64,000 nt of DNA, taken from NCBI GenBank assembly GCA_046156035.1, contig JBJXEW010000050.1, positions 62,001-126,000 on the forward strand, read 5' to 3'. Below the pieces are notes generated by a model. The model had not been told where the DNA came from. It did no database searches and was given only the letters and a program-made list of their open reading frames with translations. Within the stretch, counting starts at the first letter, position 1. Each line of letters starts with the position of its first letter. Source of the stretch: JAEUIX01 sp046156035 (GTDB taxonomy: Bacteria > Planctomycetota > Phycisphaerae > Phycisphaerales > UBA1924). The position numbers were made by a program, and so were the translations under genes. Shown piece by piece: positions 33,372-41,734 of the stretch.

Positions 33372-34109
33372 ATGCACGCAGGCGGAGGGCACACACCGAG
33401 CAAGGAACACCGGCACGCGTGGCCGCTGGTGCTGATCGGCGGTGGCGGGCACGCGGTGGTGGTGGCGGAAGCGGTGGTGCTGGCGCGGCGTGCGCTGGCG
33501 GGCTTTCTGGATGACAACCCGGGCGCGGCGGTGGCGACGCTGTCGATTCAACTGCCGCATCCGTACGCGCCGCCGGCGTATCTGGGCGGGCTGGGCGACC
33601 TGCACGCGCTGCAGGGGCGCGACTGGATCATTGCGTTGGGGCATGTGAAGGAGCGGCGTGAACTGCTGAGGGCGATCGGAGCGATGGGGCCGCGGGAGCC
33701 GGCGCTGGCGATTTCGCACACGGCCGCGCCGGCCGCGGCGGTGGGGGGGGCGGCGAGCGTGGTGCATCCGACGGCGATCGTGAGCCCGACGTGCGCGGTC
33801 GGGGAGGGTGTGTACATCGGGGCGGCGGCGGTGGTGCAGCCGCGGGCGCGGGTGGGCGACCACGCGATCATCAACACGGGCGCGATCGTGGAGCATGACG
33901 TGCAGATCGGCGAGAACACGCACGTGGCGCCGGGCGCGGTGCTGGGGGGCGGCGTGCGGATCGGGAGCGACTGCCTGATCGGTCTGGGGTCGCGGATTCT
34001 GCCGGGCGTGCGCGTGGGAGACGGCGCGACGGTGGGGGCGGGGGCGGTGGTGGCACGCGATGTGCCCGCGGGGGCGACGGTGGTGGGCGTGCCAGCCAAG
34101 CAGCGGTGA
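33372..34109 (+). CDS. NeuD-family sugar O-acyltransferase (left-handed beta-helix)
   Basis: 245 residues. The N-terminal PglD-like Rossmann part has VLIGGGGHAVVVAEAV and FLDDNPG. From about 125 hexapeptide repeats form the beta-helix: VVHPTAIVSPTCAVGEGVYIG, INTGAIVEHDVQIGENTHVAPGAVLGG, with the catalytic His in VEHD, and it ends VVVGVPAK. Such enzymes acetylate amino or hydroxyl groups on nucleotide sugars or sialic acids for surface glycans. The nearby minus-strand heptose-type enzyme and glycosyltransferase fit an envelope polysaccharide neighbourhood. Confidence 0.87.
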   Translation: MHAGGGHTPSKEHRHAWPLVLIGGGGHAVVVAEAVVLARRALAGFLDDNPGAAVATLSIQLPHPYAPPAYLGGLGDLHALQGRDWIIALGHVKERRELLRAIGAMGPREPALAISHTAAPAAAVGGAASVVHPTAIVSPTCAVGEGVYIGAAAVVQPRARVGDHAIINTGAIVEHDVQIGENTHVAPGAVLGGGVRIGSDCLIGLGSRILPGVRVGDGATVGAGAVVARDVPAGATVVGVPAKQR

Positions 34110-34152
34110 GCCGCGAGGTGCGAGCGGTTGGCCTGAATGCGGTGGATGGCTC

Positions 34153-34764
34153 GTGAACGCGTCTGCTCGTCAACTCATCAACTCATCAACTCGGCAACTC
34201 GTGAACTCCCCCTACCAACCCGACCGCGACGCAGGGGGGTATCGCGTGGTGCCCGGCCACGGGCCGCGCGTGCGGAGCGATGTGGTGGAGGTGATGGTGT
34301 TCCGCGCGGCGGATGAGGGCGTGGGGGAGCAGGGCGCGGCGGAGTTACTGCAGATTCAGCGGGCCAAGGAGCCGCTGAAGGGAACGTGGCAGCCGGTGAT
34401 GGGGCATATCGAGGCGGGTGAAACCGCCGTGGCCGCGGCCCTGCGTGAACTGGACGAAGAAGTGGGGTTGAGCGCTGCGGGTGAGGCGTGCCTGGGCGTG
34501 TGGGCGCTGGAGCAGGTGCACCCGTACTACATCGCGGCGATTGATTGCGTGATGCTGCCGCCGCGGTTTGCGGCGCGTGTCGGGCCGGGGTGGGTGCCGC
34601 GTTTGAACGATGAGCACACAGCGCACCGGTGGGTGCGGGCGGCGGAGGCGGCGAAGTGGTTCATGTGGCCCGGGCAGGCGGCGGCGGCGCGGGAGTTGAT
34701 CGAGCACCTGCTGGCACCGGGGAGCGCGTGCCGCGAGGCGCTGAGGATTGAGACGAGGGGGTAG
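34153..34764 (+). CDS. Nudix hydrolase
   Basis: About 203 residues from GTG at 34153; a GTG at 34201 (187 residues) is equally possible because a repeat tract lies between them. The Nudix box is complete: GHIEAGETAVAAALRELDEE followed by VGL (G-x5-E-x7-REUxEExGU). The preceding WQPVMG segment and later WALEQVHPYYIAAIDCVML fit a nucleotide-diphosphate hydrolase such as a dATP pyrophosphohydrolase-type enzyme. It removes pyrophosphate or NMP from nucleoside-diphosphate-linked compounds; the substrate is not deducible. Confidence 0.83.
   Translation: MNASARQLINSSTRQLVNSPYQPDRDAGGYRVVPGHGPRVRSDVVEVMVFRAADEGVGEQGAAELLQIQRAKEPLKGTWQPVMGHIEAGETAVAAALRELDEEVGLSAAGEACLGVWALEQVHPYYIAAIDCVMLPPRFAARVGPGWVPRLNDEHTAHRWVRAAEAAKWFMWPGQAAAARELIEHLLAPGSACREALRIETRG
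34161..34207. repeat. CAACTCAT tandem tract at the Nudix start
   Basis: Five degenerate units of (T)CAACTCA(T) at 9-base spacing straddle the possible start codons of the Nudix gene. A further simple-repeat family, similar in style to the GGCAAAT tracts. Confidence 0.6.
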
Positions 34765-34827
34765 GGGATAGGGGTGAGGTGACAGCCAGAGGAGGAGGAG
34801 GTGCCGGGTTGCGGGCACGCGATCGGG

Positions 34828-35991
34828 TCAGGCGGCGGCCGCGAGAGCAACGGCGGGCGCCTCGCGGGAAAGGGTGGCCGCGGCATGCACTCGGGCGGGT
34901 GCCATGGCTTCGGCCCAGGGAAGCACCACGCGCTTGCCGGAGTGCGGCGCGGCGGGGGAGGTGTGCAGGTCGAGCGCATCCAGCATGGGGCCGGGCGAGA
35001 GTGTGGCGACGACGAGCGTGTCGGCGCGGGCGGGGTCGTCCACCATTCGTGCGCCCAACTCGTGGAGGGCACGGCCGACGGCCCAGGCGTTTTTTCCGGG
35101 CGAGACGAGCGCGCAGGCGCCAAGCGGTGCGGTGCAGTTGGCCGCGGCGAGGGCGGCGCGTGCGTGTGCAAGGCCGGTGAGGCGGTCGTAGATGGCGGCG
35201 CTGAGGGGCTGGCGTGTCTGGCGGCCGAGGGAGAAGGCGAGGTCTGCGAGGCCGCGCAGGTAGGCGGCGGGGACGCGCTCGCGCCAGGCGATGCGTGCGT
35301 AGCGGGCGAGGGTTTCCTGGATCTCGTTGAAGCGCACGTCTTCGGGCGCGTAGCGCTGGGCCACCCACGCGTTGTTGCGCACCAGGCGGCGGAGGATGCG
35401 TGCGAAGTCGCGGCCCTGGCTCACCTTGCGATGCTCGACGCGGAAGCGGCGGTCGAGGGCGACGCGGTAGCCTGCCCGCAGCAGGCGTGCGGCCAGGTCG
35501 TATTCCTCGGCGTAGTAGTCGAAGGCGTGGTCGTAGCCCCCGAGTTTGCAGAAGGCCTCGCGGCGGATGGCGACACCGCACCCGATGAAGACCTCGGGAA
35601 GGCCGCCCGCTTCGCGCGTGCCGCACGGGAGCGTGATTTCGGCCTGGATCGCGCCGACTTCCGGGCGGGCCTGGCGGAGCGCGTCGAAGAAGCCGCGGTC
35701 GAGCGGGTGCGAGTCGTCATCGAGCATGACGAGCCAGCGAGAGTCGGGATCGGCGGCGTTCGCGGCGGCGTTGCGGGCCGCGGCCCCCTCGTTGCGGGCA
35801 CCGCGCAGCAGGCGGATGGGGATGCCGCTGGTGAGGCGATCGGGGACGCGCACGGGTGGTGTGGAGGCGTTGTCGGCAACGATTGTCTCCGCGCCGCCGA
35901 CGGCATCGTGGTTGCCCAGTGCGCTGATAGCGCTGAGCGTGCGGGCCAACTCGGCGGGACGGTTTCGGGTTGGGAGGATGTAACTGATCAC
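34828..35991 (-). CDS. Family 2 glycosyltransferase
   Basis: 387 residues from GTG, which overlaps the upstream stop as GTGA. The GT-A fold starts VISYILPTRNRPAELARTL; VADNAST and the nucleotide-binding DDD of WLVMLDDDSHPLD are present, then IGCGVAIRREAFCKLGGYD and YAEEYDLAARLLRAGY (acceptor region). After about residue 285 comes an extra C-terminal portion with a Rossmann-like look (TLVVATLSPGPMLDALDL), which I do not recognise. It probably transfers a sugar to a surface glycan or lipid. It is translationally coupled to the heptose-type kinase gene. Confidence 0.85.
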   Translation of the reverse strand: MISYILPTRNRPAELARTLSAISALGNHDAVGGAETIVADNASTPPVRVPDRLTSGIPIRLLRGARNEGAAARNAAANAADPDSRWLVMLDDDSHPLDRGFFDALRQARPEVGAIQAEITLPCGTREAGGLPEVFIGCGVAIRREAFCKLGGYDHAFDYYAEEYDLAARLLRAGYRVALDRRFRVEHRKVSQGRDFARILRRLVRNNAWVAQRYAPEDVRFNEIQETLARYARIAWRERVPAAYLRGLADLAFSLGRQTRQPLSAAIYDRLTGLAHARAALAAANCTAPLGACALVSPGKNAWAVGRALHELGARMVDDPARADTLVVATLSPGPMLDALDLHTSPAAPHSGKRVVLPWAEAMAPARVHAAATLSREAPAVALAAAA

Positions 35992-37646
35992 GCGGAGGCG
36001 GTTGCGTGGACGGGGGTGGGGAGGGGGGTGGGCCCGTGGACGCGCAGGTCCGGGCCGACGGCGAGGCGGGCGGTGTGGACGCGCACGATGCCGTGGCGCA
36101 GGTCGGTGGAGGAGACGGGGTTGTTGCCCAGGCGCTGGGCCTGGCACGCGGCGGCGATGGACCCGAGGAAACTGGCGGCGAGCAGGTTGGCACCGGCGCA
36201 GAGGGCGAGCGTGGCGGTGGCCAGGAGTGCATCGCCGCAGCCGAGCGGATCGACGGCGTGGCCGCAGAGCGCGGGAACATGCTCGCTGCGGAGGCGCGAG
36301 GCGAGGCCGTCGGCGTGTGGGTCGTTGCGGCCGGCGCGGTGCTCGAAGCCGATGAGGCCGTCGGTGCCCATGGTGGCGAGGGCGGCGCGTGTGTGGGTCT
36401 CGTCGAGCAGACGGGAGACCACGGCGGGGACGGACTCGTCGAAGAGGCGGAAGGCCTCGCGCATCTCGGTTTCGCTGGGGCAGAGCAGGTCCATGCCGCG
36501 GAAGTGGGTGAGGCCCGAGCGGCGGCCGGAGACATCACCGGCGAGGATGCCGTGGGGGCCGACCCGGGCGCGGAGTGCGGGGCAGAGGCGCGAGATCATG
36601 CCCGGCGAGAGCAGGCCGTTACCGAAGTCGGCGATGATGGCGCCGTGGCATGATTCGGCGGCATCGACTGCCGCGGCGACGAAGTCGTCGCGTGTGGAGG
36701 CATCGAGCAGCGCGGGCTCGAGCATGTTGAGTTTCATCACCTTCTGGGTGCCGACGAGGAAGCGCTGCTTGCGGGCGACGGAGCCTTCGGTGCGGACGGT
36801 TCGCACCTCGATGCCCTCGGCGCGGAGGCGGTGGGAGAGGGCCTGGGCCTCGGGCGAATCGGGAAGGCCGGTGAGGAGGGTGGGCTTGGCACCCAGCGCG
36901 GCGAGGTGGCGGGCGATGACGGCCGCGCCGCCGTCGTAGGTGCGGCGCTCGAGGGGGCGGAGCGTCATGACGGGCGATTCGCTGGCGACCTCGGGCTTGT
37001 CGCAGAGGATGTACTCGTCGATGATGGTTTCGCCCAGGACGAGGAGGCGCTTGCCGCGGAAGGCGGAGACGAGGGCCGTGAGCGCGACGCCGTCCAGTTC
37101 CGTGCGGCCGAGGAGTTGGGCGAGGCGTGCGTGGTACGGGTCTGCGGAGTGTTCGAGCGAGCCGATGAGGGCCGTGGAGGAGAAGACGACGTCGCCGGAG
37201 GAGAAGACGACGCGCCCGCCGTGGCGTTCGACGGTCTGGCGTTCGGCGAGGAAGCGCGGGTCGGGGTTGGTCTCGTACTCGCGGCCCTTGATGTAGACAT
37301 CGGGCCGGACGGCTTCGAGCACCTCGCCGGCGGTGGCGTTGGGGTCGATGTAGACCCAGTCCACGCAGTCGAGTTCGGCGAGGTTCTCGGCGCGGAGTTC
37401 TTGGGGGATCAGCGGCTGGCCCCGGGCCTTCGTCCACGCGGCATCGGAGGTGATGGAGACGAGGAGCACCTCGCCCTGGCTCTTGGCCTGGCGGAGATGG
37501 CGGATGTGGCCGGGGTGAACAATGTCGAAGCAGCCGTGGCACTGCACCACGGCGCGGCCGTCTTGCCGCGCGGCGGCGCGAAGCACGAGGAGTTGATCGA
37601 GGGAGAGGACCTTGCCGGCGGTGGCCATGGTGGAGTTATCGGCCAT
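35988..37646 (-). CDS. Bifunctional sugar kinase/nucleotidyltransferase (HldE-like, inverted domain order)
   Basis: 552 residues. The N-terminal part (about 10-170) is a cytidylyltransferase-type domain with HGCFDIVHPGH (HXGH) and the later VYIKGREY, as in heptose-1-phosphate adenylyltransferase. The C-terminal part (about 190-530) is a PfkB/ribokinase-type kinase with LGETIIDEY, GGAAVIARHLAALG and the catalytic Asp in DPLGCGDALLA, where the usual GAGD is GCGD. E. coli HldE has the kinase first, so the order is reversed here. It would supply an ADP-heptose-type donor; the downstream coupled glycosyltransferase may use the product. A second ATG six codons in (37628) is an alternative start. 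Confidence 0.83.
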   Translation of the reverse strand: MADNSTMATAGKVLSLDQLLVLRAAARQDGRAVVQCHGCFDIVHPGHIRHLRQAKSQGEVLLVSITSDAAWTKARGQPLIPQELRAENLAELDCVDWVYIDPNATAGEVLEAVRPDVYIKGREYETNPDPRFLAERQTVERHGGRVVFSSGDVVFSSTALIGSLEHSADPYHARLAQLLGRTELDGVALTALVSAFRGKRLLVLGETIIDEYILCDKPEVASESPVMTLRPLERRTYDGGAAVIARHLAALGAKPTLLTGLPDSPEAQALSHRLRAEGIEVRTVRTEGSVARKQRFLVGTQKVMKLNMLEPALLDASTRDDFVAAAVDAAESCHGAIIADFGNGLLSPGMISRLCPALRARVGPHGILAGDVSGRRSGLTHFRGMDLLCPSETEMREAFRLFDESVPAVVSRLLDETHTRAALATMGTDGLIGFEHRAGRNDPHADGLASRLRSEHVPALCGHAVDPLGCGDALLATATLALCAGANLLAASFLGSIAAACQAQRLGNNPVSSTDLRHGIVRVHTARLAVGPDLRVHGPTPLPTPVHATASA

Positions 37647-37792
37647 TACGGGGGGTGGAGTGAACAGGCCGCGGGTTCAGCACCAGAGGCACGGCGGGTG
37701 CCCGGGGGGCACGCCCGCGCCGGCCTGAGGGCGGGTGGGGCGTTTATGATCGAATGGGCCGGTTGCGGGATAGACCCATCGGATTCGTACTC

Positions 37793-38539
37793 ATGCCGGC
37801 GACACTCGAACAACCCGCCGCGGCACCCGCCGGCGGCCCGGCGACGGCCATTCGCTGCGCGGGGGTGACCAAGCACTACGGCAGCGGGGAGAGCAGGGTG
37901 GTGGCGCTGCGCGGCATCGACCTGGAGATCGCCAGCGGCGAATTGATGATGCTGGTGGGCCCCAGCGGGTGCGGGAAGACGACATTGATCTCGGTGATCG
38001 CGGGGATTCTTGATCGCGACGGGGGAGAGTGCCGCGTCTTCGGGCAGGACTTTGCGGCCATGGGGCAGCGGCAGAAGACGCTGTGGCGCGGCAGGAACAT
38101 CGGGTTTGTGTTCCAGAGTTTCAACCTGATCCCCACGCTCACGGCGGCGGAGAACGTGGCGGTGCCGCTGATGATCCTGGGGGAGGGGCGGCATGCGGCG
38201 GTGAAGCGGGGGGAGGAGATGCTGGGTCGCGTGGGCCTGGAGAGCAAGGTCAAGAGCCTGCCCAATCAACTCTCGGGGGGCCAGCAGCAGCGCGTGGCGA
38301 TCTCGCGGGCCCTGATCCACGAGCCGCGGCTGATCGTGTGCGATGAGCCGACGAGCGCATTGGACCACGAGACCGGCCAGGTGATCATGTGCATGCTCAG
38401 GCAGGTGGCGCTGCGCGAGGACCGGGCCCTGGTGATCGTGACGCACGACGCCCGCATTTTCGGGTTTGCAGACCGGATCGCCAAGATGGACGACGGCACG
38501 GTGGTGCAGGTGGTGCGAGATGCCAAGGAGTTGGAGTAG
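37793..38539 (+). CDS. ABC transporter ATP-binding protein (LolD/MacB/DevA type)
   Basis: 248 residues. Walker A GPSGCGKTT, Q-loop FVFQSFNLIPTLTAAEN, signature LSGGQQQRVAISRAL, Walker B LIVCDEPTSALD and switch His in VTHD are all present. The YGSGESRVVALRGIDLEI start places it in the LolD/MacB/DevA group, which powers extrusion of lipoproteins, antibiotics or glycolipids. It is followed by an adaptor and an outer-membrane factor, but no permease gene is present here. The ATG at 37793 was chosen; the frame extends upstream without support. Confidence 0.9.
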   Translation: MPATLEQPAAAPAGGPATAIRCAGVTKHYGSGESRVVALRGIDLEIASGELMMLVGPSGCGKTTLISVIAGILDRDGGECRVFGQDFAAMGQRQKTLWRGRNIGFVFQSFNLIPTLTAAENVAVPLMILGEGRHAAVKRGEEMLGRVGLESKVKSLPNQLSGGQQQRVAISRALIHEPRLIVCDEPTSALDHETGQVIMCMLRQVALREDRALVIVTHDARIFGFADRIAKMDDGTVVQVVRDAKELE

Positions 38540-38586
38540 ACGCCAGACACCAGACGCGAGGGTGGTCACGTTTTCGGAGGCTTTCC

Positions 38587-39651
38587 ATGATTGTTCGCAA
38601 GTATGTGATCCCCATCCTCGCGGTTGCCGGTGTGGTGTTTGCCGTCAAAACGGTCCTCTCCGAGAACAAGCCGGTGGTGCCGGCGCCGCCCGTGGCCGCG
38701 CCGGCGACGAGCGCGTATGCGCAGGCCGTGGCGGGCGCGGGGATCGTGGAGGCGAGCACGCAGAACATCGCGGTGGGGGCGCACCTGCCCGGCGTGGTGA
38801 TGCGCGTGCTGGCGAAGGTGGGGGATGAGGTGAAGGCGGGGGACGCGTTGTTTGTGGTAGACGATCGGACGGCACGGGCGGAGGTGCGTGTGCGCGAGGC
38901 AGCGCTGCTGTCTGCGAAACAATCGCTGCTGAAACTGGAGTCTCAGCCGCGGCCGGAGGAGGTGCCGCCGGCTGAGGCGCGTGTGCGTGAGATGGAGGCG
39001 ATGGTGAGCGAGATGACGAGCCAGTTGAAGCGTGTGGAGAGTTTGGCGGACCCGCGGGCGGTGAGCCCCGAGGAGGTGAGCCGCCGCAAGTATGCGCTGG
39101 ACGACAGCCGCGCGAAACTGGACCAGATGACGGCCGACCTGGGGCTGCTCAAGGCCGGTGCGTGGAAGCCGGACGTGGAGGTGGCGCGGGCGCAGGTGGA
39201 TGCCGCGACGGCGCAGGTGGAGGCGGCGAAGACCGAGGTGGAGCGGTTGACGGTGAAGGCCCCGGTGGACGGGCAGATTCTGCAGGTGAACGTGCGGCCG
39301 GGGGAGTTTGCGCAGGCGGGCGCGATGGCCGTGCCGCTGATGCTGCTGGGGGCCACGCAGACGCTGCACGTGCGCGTGGACATTGACGAGAACGATGCGT
39401 GGCGCATCCGGCCGGAGGCGAAGGCGCACGGGTCGCTGCGGGGCAACAAGGACCTGAAGACCGACCTGGCGTTTGTGCGCATCGAGCCGTACGTGGTGCC
39501 GAAGCGCTCGCTCACGGGCGACGGCGCCGAGCGCGTGGACACGCGCGTGCTGCAGGTGCTGTACGCCTTTCCGCGAGCCGCGCTGCCGGTGTACGTGGGG
39601 CAGCAGATGGATGTGTTCATCGAGGCGCCGATGGCCGGGGGGAAGAACTGA
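38587..39651 (+). CDS. HlyD/DevB-type periplasmic adaptor protein
   Basis: 354 residues from ATG. One N-terminal membrane anchor (VIPILAVAGVVFAVKTVL) is followed by a lipoyl-like half (GAGIVEASTQNIAVGAHLPGVVMRVLAKVGDEVKAGDALFVVDD), a long alpha-helical hairpin (about 100-215) and the second lipoyl half (VKAPVDGQILQVNVRPGEFA). It bridges an inner-membrane pump and an outer-membrane channel. Its TGA overlaps the start of the next gene (TGATG), so the two are coupled. Confidence 0.88.
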   Translation: MIVRKYVIPILAVAGVVFAVKTVLSENKPVVPAPPVAAPATSAYAQAVAGAGIVEASTQNIAVGAHLPGVVMRVLAKVGDEVKAGDALFVVDDRTARAEVRVREAALLSAKQSLLKLESQPRPEEVPPAEARVREMEAMVSEMTSQLKRVESLADPRAVSPEEVSRRKYALDDSRAKLDQMTADLGLLKAGAWKPDVEVARAQVDAATAQVEAAKTEVERLTVKAPVDGQILQVNVRPGEFAQAGAMAVPLMLLGATQTLHVRVDIDENDAWRIRPEAKAHGSLRGNKDLKTDLAFVRIEPYVVPKRSLTGDGAERVDTRVLQVLYAFPRAALPVYVGQQMDVFIEAPMAGGKN

Positions 39652-41189
39652 TGCGGACAGCACGGATGATCCAAGGACAGACCCTCGCGGCCGCGCGACC
39701 CCGTGCGCTCGCGATGGTGCTGGCGGCGGCCGCTGGCATGCCGGGCTGCGCGGTGGGCCCCGACCACGCAGCGCCCGCGGTGGAGACGCCCGGCGCGTGG
39801 GCCTCACCGTTGGAGGCGGGAGCCGTGAGCGCGCCGGGCGACCTGAGCCGGTGGTGGACGGTGCTGGGCGACCCGGTGCTGGATGCGCTTGTGGTGCGAG
39901 CGCTGGCGGGCAACCACGACCTGCGCGAGGCGGTGGCCCGCCTTGCGGAGGCACGGGCCCAGCGCGGGGTGGTGGCCTCGCAGGGTGGCCCGCAGGTTGA
40001 TGCCACGGGCACGTATCAGCGCAACCGTGCCAGCGAGAGCACCGGCACCACCGGGCAGAGTTTCAATGCGCCGGGCGCCGAGCGCGACCTGTACCAAGTC
40101 GGCTTCGATGCCACCTGGGAGATTGACGTGTTCGGGCGGGTGCGGCGCGGGGTGGAGGCGGCCGATGCCGATATCGCGGCGGCGGCGGAGAACGTGCGCG
40201 GTGTGCGCGTGTCGCTGCTGGCGGAGGTGGGGCGCAACTACGTGGAACTGCGGGCGTTCCAGCGGCGTGTGGAGATTGCACGCGGCAACGTGGCGGTGCA
40301 GGCCGACACGCTGAAACTGGTGCGGGCTCGGCGCGACGCCGGGCTGAGCAACGACCTTGACGCGGCGCGTGCGGAGGCGAACCTGGAGACCACGCGCGCG
40401 GCGATCCCCACGCTGGAGGCGGGTGTGCGGAGCGCGGCGTATCGGCTCAGCGTGCTGCTAGGGCGCGAGCCGGGAGTGGTGCTTGCGGAACTCACGGGGG
40501 CCGCGCCGATCCCGGCGGTGGCACCCGAGGTGCCCCTGGGCCTGCCGAGCGAACTGCTGCAAAGGCGGCCGGACGTGCGCGGTGCGGAGCGCGAGGTGGC
40601 GGCGGCGAGCGCGCGGATCGGTGAGGCGACGGCGGACCTCTACCCGCGCTTCTCGCTCACGGGCGATTTCGGGTTTTCCAGCCGCGAGATCGGGAACCTG
40701 ACCGATTCGGAGAACCGGTTCTGGAGTTTCGGTCCGGCGGTGCGCTGGCCGATCCTGGAGTGGGGCCGCATCCGCCAGAACATCAAGGTTCAGGATGCCC
40801 GGCACGAGCAGAGTCTGATCCGGTTTGAGCGGGCTGTGCTGACGGCGTTTGAGGAGGTGGAGAACGCCCTGACCAACTACGCGCGCGAGCGTGATCGGCG
40901 GGCATCCCTGGCCGCGGCGGTGGCGGCGGACCAGCGCGCGGTGGACCTGTCGACGGACCTGTACACCAAGGGCCTGACGGATTTTCTGACGGTGCTGGAT
41001 TCGCAGCGCGAGTTGTTTCAACTGCAGGACCAGTTGGTGCAGAGCGAGCGCAGCGTGGCGGCGAACCTGATCGCGCTCTACAAGGCCCTGGGCGGGGGGT
41101 GGGAGGAGGGCGAGGGCCGCGAGGGCGACGAGCCGCCTCAGGCGGCGTCGCGTGCGGTGCCCGGCGTGGCGCCCTCGCCAAAGGGCTGA
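39651..41189 (+). CDS. Outer-membrane efflux lipoprotein (TolC/NodT family)
   Basis: 512 residues. A signal peptide ends in a lipobox-like AAAGMPGC, then AVGPDHAAPAVETPGAW, the typical start of NodT-type factors. Two outer-membrane-efflux repeats follow; the conserved blocks WEIDVFGRVRRGVEAADADI, RRDAGLSNDLDAARAEANLE, LLQRRPDVRGAEREVAAASARIGEATADLYPRFSLTG (broken here only by spacing) and LYTKGLTDFLTVLDSQRELF are visible. It forms the trimeric exit duct of a tripartite pump with the preceding ATPase and adaptor. Its 3' end overlaps a convergent small gene by 52 bases. Confidence 0.9.
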   Translation: MRTARMIQGQTLAAARPRALAMVLAAAAGMPGCAVGPDHAAPAVETPGAWASPLEAGAVSAPGDLSRWWTVLGDPVLDALVVRALAGNHDLREAVARLAEARAQRGVVASQGGPQVDATGTYQRNRASESTGTTGQSFNAPGAERDLYQVGFDATWEIDVFGRVRRGVEAADADIAAAAENVRGVRVSLLAEVGRNYVELRAFQRRVEIARGNVAVQADTLKLVRARRDAGLSNDLDAARAEANLETTRAAIPTLEAGVRSAAYRLSVLLGREPGVVLAELTGAAPIPAVAPEVPLGLPSELLQRRPDVRGAEREVAAASARIGEATADLYPRFSLTGDFGFSSREIGNLTDSENRFWSFGPAVRWPILEWGRIRQNIKVQDARHEQSLIRFERAVLTAFEEVENALTNYARERDRRASLAAAVAADQRAVDLSTDLYTKGLTDFLTVLDSQRELFQLQDQLVQSERSVAANLIALYKALGGGWEEGEGREGDEPPQAASRAVPGVAPSPKG

Positions 41190-41503
41190 CCAGCGCCCGC
41201 GAGCGGGAAGACGCGGGACGACGCCCCACGCACGCCGCTGATGGCGACGCAGACGTGGTCGTTGTTGACGGCGCTCACGGCCACGCGGCGCGGCTCGCCC
41301 ACTTCGCTCAGGCAGTCTTCGAGCCAGGCGATGACGGCGGCTTCTTCGGCATCGACCAGCGGCAGGGGACCGGTCCCCGCGGGCGCAGACACCTGCGTGC
41401 CGTCGAGCCCGGCGCGTGCGCGGACGATGTGGAGAAGGTCGGAGAGCCGGCCACACGTTGCCGGTGTCGGTGTCAGGTCTCGTGCGTGCGCGTAGTCGAT
41501 CAT
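41138..41503 (-). CDS. Hypothetical protein (about 121 residues)
   Basis: Starts ATG ATC GAC TAC (MIDYAHARDL). Composition looks protein-like, with alternating hydrophobic positions (AVIAWLEDCLSEVG, RRVAVSAVNNDHVCVAISG) and no repeats. I do not recognise it. Its end overlaps the convergent efflux gene by 52 bases, which is tolerable but lowers confidence. The 230 bases to the next gene (41504-41734) hold nothing I recognise. Confidence 0.5.
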   Translation of the reverse strand: MIDYAHARDLTPTPATCGRLSDLLHIVRARAGLDGTQVSAPAGTGPLPLVDAEEAAVIAWLEDCLSEVGEPRRVAVSAVNNDHVCVAISGVRGASSRVFPLAGAGQPFGEGATPGTARDAA

Positions 41504-41734
41504 GCCTCTCGCCCCTTGGTGCCGCCCGCGTCAAGATCGGCGAGGCGGGGGCGCAACTGGGCGGGAGCGCGCGAGCGTGCGTGCGGGCGTGCGCCCTGGG
41601 GTGGCGCGCGTGCTTATGCGGCCGCTTACCGGGCGAGAAGCAGGTTCTCGGGGTGGGCGGGCGCGCAGGTCCGAGATGGTGAAGGTCCGCGTTGCCGCGG
41701 CGTGCCGGTATGAGCGGGCCGGTTTGCCACGCCC

